From Notamacropus eugenii (lineage: Eukaryota > Chordata > Mammalia > Diprotodontia > Macropodidae), in the NCBI RefSeq assembly GCF_028372415.1, contig NC_092876.1, forward strand, positions 59,544,385 to 59,608,384: a stretch of DNA of 64,000 nucleotides, in the 5' to 3' direction. The position numbers were made by a program, and so were the translations under genes. The notes beneath the pieces were generated by a model, which was given only the letters and a program-made list of their open reading frames with translations, did no database searches and was not told where the DNA came from. Of the stretch, positions 57,305 through 64,000 are shown in pieces (position 1 is the first letter of the stretch; each line of letters begins with the position of its first letter).

Positions 57305-57525
57305 TGTCAGGTACTGTGCTAAGCACTTTACAGTTATCATCCTCATGATAATCTTAGGAGGTGGGTGCTGTTATTATCCCCTTTTTACAGATGAGGAGAC
57401 TGAGGCAAGCCCAGGTGAAGTGACTTACGTAGCATCACATAGCTAATAAGTGTCTGAGGCAGGATTTGATTTCAGGTCTTCCTGACTCCAGGCCCTGTGC
57501 TCTGTGCACTGTGGTGACAATCTAG
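57305..57525 (-). repeat. MIR/THER1 SINE
   Basis: AGGTACTGTGCTAAGCACTT, ATCTTAGGAGGTGGGTGCTG, ACAGATGAGGAGACTGAGGC, TTTCAGGTCTTCCTGACTCC. Confidence 0.88.
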
Positions 57526-57944
57526 AATAGAACTTGACTGACCCTTAGGCTGGAGCTGTTTTCACTTAGTCATAGCTATGTCCCTTTCCTGAACAGATCT
57601 GGGTCCCTGGTTCTTTCTGAAGTTACTGAAGTTACTTTCACTGAGATTCTTTCTTCTTCTAGCTTGAGGAATGGGGGAATCTGTCCATTCTGGGTCAAAA
57701 CATCTTTCAGGTGATGAGGCTGCCTGAACCCACCTTTCTCAGGTTAGTTAACATAGTGTTTTTATTTTGGGGAATATCCCAGGTGACTTCTAGATGGAAT
57801 ATGGGTACATTCAGTGTCCTAGAAATGGTATGTCTGGAATAATGACAGCCATTTGAGAGAGTCTTTTAGGGGTGTCCTTATGGGGAAAATTAAGAGATGG
57901 GGACTACATAATGGTATTGAAAGGCATTGATCAAACGATCAGAC
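57526..57944. other. Unassigned DNA
   Basis: Not classified; could include 5' L3 sequence. Confidence 0.35.
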
Positions 57945-58135
57945 CCAAAGAACAGCCACTCAGAGGACTAGAAGTTTACTCTAGTGGAATGTCAGAAGTC
58001 TTTACTCTTGCCTCTCTTTGGATCAATATTTTAATCAATGATTTGGATGGAGTCAGGTACCATGCTTGTCAAATTTGCAGATAATAAATTGGATGGGAGA
58101 GTTAATATGTTTAATGACAGGATAAGAACCTAAAA
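57945..58135 (+). repeat. L3 (CR1-like) LINE, internal part
   Basis: TTTTAATCAATGATTTGGAT, ATGCTTGTCAAATTTGCAGA then TAATAAATTGGATGGGAG correspond to the CR1-clade reverse-transcriptase stretch (INDLD and the following FADD-like block, degraded). Confidence 0.7.
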
Positions 58136-58139
58136 AAAT

Positions 58140-58335
58140 ATAATTACAGTTAGCATTTACATAGAATTTTAAGATTTACAGTGTTTTATAAATATTATCT
58201 CATATTGTTTTCACTACAATCCTGGGAAGTAAGAGCTATTTTTATGCCCATTTTACAGAGGAGGAAACTGAGACAGATAGATTAAGTGAATTGTCTTTGG
58301 CAAAAGGTAACATTTGAACTGAGTCTTGAAAAAGA
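58140..58335 (-). repeat. MIR-type SINE
   Basis: ATAAATATTATCTCATATTG, GGAGGAAACTGAGACAGATA. Confidence 0.75.
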
Positions 58336-58919
58336 CTAAGGAGTGGGTCAGGAGAACATTCTAAGCATGAGAGACAGATCACAACCCATCCACGGCTCCT
58401 CTTCCTGTGTGATTCTTGTTCATGCCTCTCCACAGAGGTCCATACAACATACTAGAGGCCTCCCTTTTGATCTTTTTAGATCTTGTGGGTGTCAAAGTCA
58501 TCCTCTAACCATTCATTATTCTTTGCTTTTGCTACAGGACAGGCCCACTTCCTTTGCTGGTATGATTCAATGCTATTTCCTCCCTTATGCCACACCTTTA
58601 AATCAATGAACATGTGTTGTAATGTGTATGCTTATCCCATGTCTTTCCACTGCCCTTTTGGTGACCCCTCCAAATCTGATTCTTTAGAAATAGTAGTATC
58701 ATTGTTCTCAACCATAAAGCATCACCAGGAGAACATTTGTGTTGAAAAAGATGGGGTTTTGTATCATCTTAAGCAAAGAGACTTCTACTGTTCTTATCCC
58801 AAATGCAAACCACCATCAGCATTCTCCCTTCAATTCAATTCTAGGCCTGACTCATTATCCATCTGTAGCCTCTATCCCAAAGATACAGGAACTGATGTAC
58901 TAACTCAAAGCATTGGCCA
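58336..58919. other. Unassigned DNA
   Basis: A plus-strand open frame of about 168 codons (58483-58989) shows no recognisable domain and runs into a MIR; likely chance. Confidence 0.35.
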
Positions 58920-59095
58920 TCCAACTCCATGTCGCAGTCTGATCAATAGGATCTGTTTCTTCTTCTGTAACATGGGGATAGATGGATAAAGACAGCACCT
59001 ACTTCACAGGGTTGTGAGAATCAAACGAGAGAGTAATAAAATGCTTTGCAAACTTTGAAAGTGCTATGCATATGCTAAAAATGCTAATAGGTTAT
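58920..59095 (+). repeat. MIR-type SINE
   Basis: TTCTTCTTCTGTAACATGGG, ACTTCACAGGGTTGTGAGAA, AAAATGCTTTGCAAACTTTG. Confidence 0.75.
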
Positions 59096-59254
59096 ATCAT
59101 ACAAAAGCATGGGAAATGGGGCAGGTGGGGCAGGGATGAGTGAAGTCCAGAAGCAGGGTAGAAAGGGAATAAGGAAGTCTAGTTTAGGTTCTTCTACAAT
59201 ATGGGGGCCCCCCTGTCAGGAATGCACCAATGGGACAAAGAAGTGGGCCTTACA

Positions 59255-59585
59255 GAGGGATATTCCAGGTGGAAATGGCTGAAGGCTTGATGGATCAGGA
59301 ACATGAGAGCTATCTTTAAGCTGCTGAAGGGCTACTTGTCAAGTAGAAGTGAAATTAGGCATGTTCTGCTTGGATTCAGGGGGCAGAGTGAGGAGGAATG
59401 GGTAGGAATTATTGGGAGGCAGATTTTGGCTCAATGGAAGGAAATACTTCCTATAATCAGTGGGATGGGATTTCTTGGGAAGCTGGATGGCTCTTGTTGG
59501 GATGATATAGAAGGAATTCTTGTTCAGGTCTAGGTCAAACTAAATGTCCAATGAGGTCCCTTCTAGCGTGGAGGCTCTAATGAAA
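59255..59585 (+). repeat. L3 (CR1-like) LINE 3' end
   Basis: CTTTAAGCTGCTGAAGGGCT, CAGATTTTGGCTCAATGGAA, AGGTCAAACTAAATGTCC and one terminal unit (GAGGTCCCTTCTAGCGTGGA). With 57945-58135 it may be one element interrupted by MIR copies. Confidence 0.8.
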
Positions 59586-59594
59586 CTGATGGTA

Positions 59595-59845
59595 GCTGAC
59601 ATTCATAGAGGGCCTCAAAGTATGCAAAGCTATTCATAGATGTAGTTGATATATGGATACTTTATAGATAAATCCTCATAAAGATGTAGATACAAAGGCA
59701 CCAAAGGCATTGTTGTTCCATTTCAGTGTTGAGGAAACAGAGGTTCAGAAAGCTGGCCTTTTGCTACGGTCCCTGAGTTAGTAAGTGCCAAATGGGATTT
59801 GAACTCAGGTTTTTCCTTAATCCATGTCCAGCCCTCTTCTCTCTA
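59595..59845 (-). repeat. MIR-type SINE
   Basis: GTATGCAAAGCTATTCATAG, TTGAGGAAACAGAGGTTCAG, GGATTTGAACTCAGGTTTTT. Confidence 0.75.
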
Positions 59846-60539
59846 TGTCCCTGGTCTCTGGGAACAATCTTTGGGCTTTGCCACCAAACACATCATAAGT
59901 CACATCTTAAATGTGCTCCTTCCTCTGCCTGTAGGCCAGCAGGAAAGCACATGATTAGTAGTTCAGTTTGGCTGGAGCATGTGGTAAATAATGGGGAACA
60001 GCGAGCCATAAGATTGGAAAGAGAAAGAGCCTCATCAGGAGGACTTGCTAATCACGAGATTGCTAAGCTAAGGAATCTGAATTTTAACAAGCACAAATAT
60101 CATGTTCTTCTTCATCTTGTCTACTCCAGGAAAACCATCTTTGATTCTTTTAAACGATCCTGCTATAGGATGTTCATTAGTACCTGATACTACCACAGGA
60201 GTATAATGCAGACTAACTTGAAAGAAAGCAAGAGAAAGTCGATGAGGAAACTGGAAAACCAGTCAAGCACAAGCCTGGAATGGATGCATGATAGAAAGAT
60301 AAAGTATTTTAATGTTGGTAATTTCTCCAAGCCAAATGCAGAACAACTAATACTTTCTTAATTTGCTTTAATTACCATTTCATTGTTCAAAAAATGGAGC
60401 AAAAAAAGAAGGGAAACTCTATTCTGAATCTGATTCTAACCAACTGGGAGGAATTGATCAAAGCGATGGGAACCTTGGGGGAAAAGATGACCTGTTCCAT
60501 CTTAGAATGTGTGATGAGGAAAGCTAGGGCTAAAACAAC
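59846..60539. other. Unassigned DNA
   Basis: Possibly includes L1 5' sequence after 60300. No gene was recognised. Confidence 0.35.
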
Positions 60540-61975
60540 AGTGTAAAAAAATTCTTTTTCAATGAAATACAAGTGCTAGAGAAAAAAAATGGAGAAACAA
60601 ATAAAAGTTAAAGAAGGAACTGACCTGGAAAACAGATTAAGGGGAGAAAATTTAAAGATCATTAGACTACCTGAAAGTCAGAACCAAAAAAAAAAAAGAA
60701 AAGGTTTAGATATCCTATTTTAAGAAATCTTAAATGGCAATTTCCCCAACCTCTTAAAATCAGAAGGCAAAGTGAAAATAGAGAGCATCCATTGGTCACT
60801 TCCTGAAAGAAACTCCCAAACAAAGACTCTCAGGAACATTATAACCAAGATCTAGAGTTTCTAGGTCAAAGACAAAAGTGCCACAAGCAGCCAGAAAGAA
60901 AGAATTCAAGTACTAAGGAGTCACAGTCAAGATCACACATGGTTTAGCAGCCACCCTAAAAAGGAGTGGAGTATTTGGAATACAATATTCCAGAAGGCAA
61001 AGGATATAGGCTTACAGCCCAGAATAACTTACCCAGAAAAGCTGAGTATAATCCTTCAGGGGAAAAAAAATAGACTTTTAATGAAAAGACCAGAACTATG
61101 TTGAAATTTTGAAGTAGAAACACAAGAGTCAAGAGAATTATAAAAAGGTAAACATGAATGAGCAATCATAATGGACTAAACAAGGATAAACTGCTTATGT
61201 TCTGTTATGGAGAGATGATACTCATGTCCCCTCTGGGGATCACAGTCCTTCAGGGATCAGATACTGAGTCTAATTAGATAGAAGGCGTGGGAATGGTTCT
61301 GTTATGTGTTGATGATCTTAAAGGAAAATGGAAAGGGAGGGGAAAAGGATTACTGGAAACATTAGGGAAAACAATCTCACAGAATCAGTGTGTACCACAG
61401 GTCTATAAAACAAGGAGGAAAGGGTGGGGTGATCAATTGACACTTGAACTTCATTCTCATCTGGACTGATCAAAGAAGGGAAGAACACACACACACACAC
61501 ACACACAAATACACAAATACATTTCATACAATAGAGAAATAGGAAGGAAAGGTTGGATAATGAAGGAGGGGCAATTAGAGGGAGAGTAGATTAAAGGAGA
61601 GATTAGTCCCAAGCAAACCAAAATCTAAGTAAAGATGTATAAAAATATCTACAGCTCTTTTTGAAGTGGCAAAGAATTAGAAACTGAAGGGGTGCTCGTC
61701 AATTGAGGACCGACTGAACAAGTTGTTTGACTTAGGAATTCTGATCATTATTATGGCCCACCACGATTCCAGAGAACTAATGATGAAATATGCTACCTAC
61801 CTTCCAACAGAGAAGTCAGAGTACAAAATGAGTCATTATTTTTTCTAATGTGGTCAGTGTGGAAATTTGTTTTGACTATACATATTTCTAATGTTTTTTT
61901 CCCTTTTTTCTCAATCAGAGGAGGGTAGAGGAAAAAGCAGAGTTTTCTGAAAAAAATTTTTTTATTAAAAAACGA
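60540..61975 (+). mobile_element. Second ORF1-only L1-like element (5' truncated)
   Basis: ORF1 sequence (coiled-coil end, ENRLRGENLKIIRLPES at about 60630-60680, PEKLSIILQGKK near 61035-61070) is followed by about 0.8 kb of non-coding sequence with a (CA)n tract at 61487-61507 and purine-rich DNA. It ends with an L1 terminus (AAGTGGCAAAGAATTAGAAA, GAAATTTGTTTTGAC) and an A/T tail. No reverse-transcriptase sequence is present. It repeats the plan of the element at 18582-21754. Confidence 0.65.
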
Positions 61976-61984
61976 GTTTCTTCA

Positions 61985-62042
61985 AAATGAAGGCAGTGGA
62001 CTAGATGCTCTCCAAGGTCCCTCCAGCTCTAGAATTAATGAA
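61985..62042 (+). repeat. MIR3/L3-like 3' end
   Basis: GCAGTGGACTAGATGCTCTC then CAAGGTCCCTCCAGCTCTAG: one terminal unit. Confidence 0.6.
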
Positions 62043-62044
62043 CT

Positions 62045-62260
62045 GTCTCTTCCCTTCCCTCCAAATCTGACCAGGTCATTTCCCTGCTCAAAAACTTTCA
62101 AAGGTTCCCCATTAAGAAAAAATACAAAGTTCTTCAGTTTGGCATTTAAAGTTCTTCACAAATTGCCTCCAACTTACCTTTCCAAATGTATTTCACATTT
62201 GTTCTACATTCCAGCCAATCTGGCCTAGCTGCTGCTGCCTGAGTGAGGCATCTTATATCC
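62045..62260 (+). repeat. L2 LINE fragment
   Basis: ATTTCCCTGCTCAAAAACTT, TTTGGCATTTAAAGTTCTTC, CATTCCAGCCAATCTGGCC. Confidence 0.8.
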
Positions 62261-62504
62261 CCTGCTCTCTCTGCACAGAATGAAAAAAAAATGAGTTCAT
62301 GTATCTGCAAAAGGCAGTTAATACTACGTTCACTGTGTCATCCATAAGGTCATTGTAAGAAAAGTGCTTTGATAACCTTAAGAAGATGTGAAAGATCTGA
62401 GATATTATCATAGCAGAGAACAACCAATATGGGAGCTCCTTCCGCTTATTCAGGTCACCATACATATCTAAATCTGATTGGTCTACCTACCCTATGTGCC
62501 TGAG
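62261..62504. other. Unassigned DNA
   Basis: No recognised feature. Confidence 0.4.
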
Positions 62505-62607
62505 CTACGTACAATGATGCCCTCAGAATTACTGTGTCAATGACTAGATTTGAACCCAGATCTCCTTGGATCCTATCTTAGCATCCTTTATACTATACCA
62601 ACTGTTT
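62505..62607 (-). repeat. MIR-type SINE head
   Basis: GATTTGAACCCAGATCTCCT and a decayed 5' end. Confidence 0.55.
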
Positions 62608-63003
62608 CCAAACTTTTTTGATTGTATACCCATTAGTTAAAATATTTTGAGCATACCCTCTTAATATGTGTGTATTTACTTATTCATAAATCATATAATA
62701 ATTGCTAATATTTACCTAGAGTCTGAAGGTTTACAAAGTGCTTTGCATAGATTATCTCCTTTGATCTTCATAACATCTCTATAAGGTAAGAGCTATTACC
62801 ATTCCCATTTTGTAGATATGAAAACAGCTTGAGAGAATTTAAATCACTTGCCTGCTAGTAAATGTCTAAGGCAGGATTTGAACTCAGATCCTCTTGACTC
62901 CAAGTCCAGTGTTCTATTCACTCTGCTGCCAACCTTACAAGTATATTACTAAATACATAGATTATAAAATAGACATAAAATAGAAATAAAAAAAGAATGT
63001 GAT
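62608..63003. mobile_element. hAT-like element, second copy, split by MIR
   Basis: Flanks 62608-62690 (TTCCAAACTTTTTTGATTGT, ATACCCATTAGTTAAAATAT) and about 62938-63000 (ATTATAAAATAGACATAAAA) resemble the element at 12657-12985. One end is lost. Confidence 0.4.
62692..62937 (-). repeat. MIR/THER1 SINE, near complete
   Basis: GAAGGTTTACAAAGTGCTTT, CATAACATCTCTATAAGGTA, GCAGGATTTGAACTCAGATC, AGTGTTCTATTCACTCTGCT. Confidence 0.88.
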
Positions 63004-63004
63004 A

Positions 63005-63390
63005 GGGATGAAGTAAGTTTGATCCTGGAGGTAATTGGGAGCCACTGGAGATTACTGAGCAGAAGTGGCAGTGGTGGTGGTACCTTAGCACAATCACTTT
63101 GATAACTGTATGGAGGATTGATTGGAGTAGGGTGAGAGCTGAGTCAAGGAGATCAATTAAGCTACTATTGTTGTAGTCAAGATGAGAAATAAGGAGGTCC
63201 TGAACTTGGGAGTTGGTTGTGTGAGTGGAGAGAAGAGGAAGTATGAGGGAGTTGTGGAGGACCTAGTAAGTAACATGTTTTGGCAACTGATTGCATATGG
63301 GAGTTTGGGAAAGCCAGATGTCAAGGATGACACCAAGGCTGTAAGAACCTGGGTGCCTGGAAGAATGGTGGTGTCTTTAAAGTTGGAAGA
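63005..63390 (-). repeat. L2 LINE fragment
   Basis: GAGGTAATTGGGAGCCACTG, CTTTGATAACTGTATGGAGG, AACTGATTGCATATGGGAGT and CAAGGATGACACCAAGGCT match the L2 ORF2 region seen at 34.7-34.95 kb. Confidence 0.75.
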
Positions 63391-64000
63391 CAGGTGGGCT
63401 TTAGAGGAAAGTGAATGTAATGAGATCTTCCATGCAACAGATCTCAACCAATTCTCACTTGTTCATCCTGTCCGACTCCCTCTGCACCACCAAAAGTTGA
63501 AGGAGGGGAGGCAGGGCTCTTATTCACTGGTCACTGTCCCAGAGTATAAAAACAGGATGCTCGCTGCAACCAGAAGGTGATCTGGGATAGGGGTTACATA
63601 TAAGCAGATTTTTTTCCCCCATGCACTTGTCCAGCTGTTACTGGGAATCCCTGAGAGTCCCAAGGGTCTAAGCCTAGATAAGAAAGGGGAGGATCTGAAC
63701 TTGCACAGCACAAAGAGAGAGCCAAGTGAGAGAGTACTGGGGGACAAGGATAGATGTGGTTGTTTTGGAGACAAGCTCCATGTCAGGCTATCATACAAAG
63801 GTCGGATGTGACTTATCTTCTTCCACCCCTGACTAATTGATCATACAACCCTTGGGATCAGTCCATTGCTACCCTGGGTTAAGGTCATGGCTCCCCAAGA
63901 AGCAAGGTGGAGAGGAGGGGGAGGGCGTGGGAAACCACTGCGTCATCCCATGCTTCCTCGTCAACCTTAAGAAACACTATATAATAGGAGCTGTTATTAT
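63391..64000. other. Unassigned DNA with TATA-like element
   Basis: TATAAAAA at 63545-63552 is followed by a CAGGATGCTCGC stretch. No coding sequence or repeat was recognised. Confidence 0.35.

Noticed and set aside
57872-58084. Short conserved-looking frame containing INDLDGVRYHACQICR
   Set aside because: It matches the degraded L3/CR1 reverse-transcriptase region.

Overview
This window is vertebrate nuclear DNA dominated by old interspersed repeats. It reads as a marsupial genome, probably an Australasian species. The evidence is MAR1-type SINEs with an RTE-like tail, WSINE1-type SINEs, marsupial-style L1 3' ends, and abundant old L2, L3 and MIR/THER1 copies. I saw no copy of the MON1 SINE that dominates opossum DNA, so Australasian is favoured, but this is inference. 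There is no prokaryotic content.

Only one intact protein-coding gene is supported: a single-exon RNF186 orthologue (ER membrane RING E3 ubiquitin ligase) on the minus strand at 40533-41285, with a TATA-like box about 55 bp upstream. A CpG island at 9330-10110 has Sp1-type sites, a CCAAT box and a strong minus-strand splice donor. Its distance and orientation downstream of RNF186 match the TMCO4 promoter in the human order TMCO4-RNF186-OTUD3, so it is probably the TMCO4 first exon and promoter. One processed pseudogene of ATP5MC2 (27218-27883) lies inside an L1 with clear target-site duplications.

Layout: 1-9 kb holds L2, a 5'-truncated L1 with a nested WSINE, MIR copies and two 33-bp repeat arrays. 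9-11 kb is the CpG island. 11-18 kb holds L2, a hAT-like element with an L1 inside it, the longest continuous 33-bp array and MAR1. 18.5-21.8 kb is an ORF1-only (half-L1 type) element split by a solo endogenous-retrovirus LTR. 22.4-28.5 kb is L1 of several insertions plus the ATP5MC2 retrocopy. 30-37 kb is L1, L2 and MAR1. 38.5-41.3 kb is a cluster of 33-bp arrays followed by RNF186. 41.6-50.4 kb is SINE- and L2-rich with GA-rich microsatellites and a polypyrimidine tract. 50.4-64 kb holds L1, a palindromic hAT-like element, WSINE, L3, more 33-bp arrays, a second ORF1-only L1 and L2.

The most unusual signal is a family of about ten tandem arrays with a fixed 33-bp unit. Each array expands the last segment of an L3/MIR3-like 3' end, which is present as a single unit in ordinary copies nearby. 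The arrays occur on both strands, and three lie within 2 kb of the RNF186 3' end. Repeat names are by recognition from memory and boundaries are approximate unless a target-site duplication is given.
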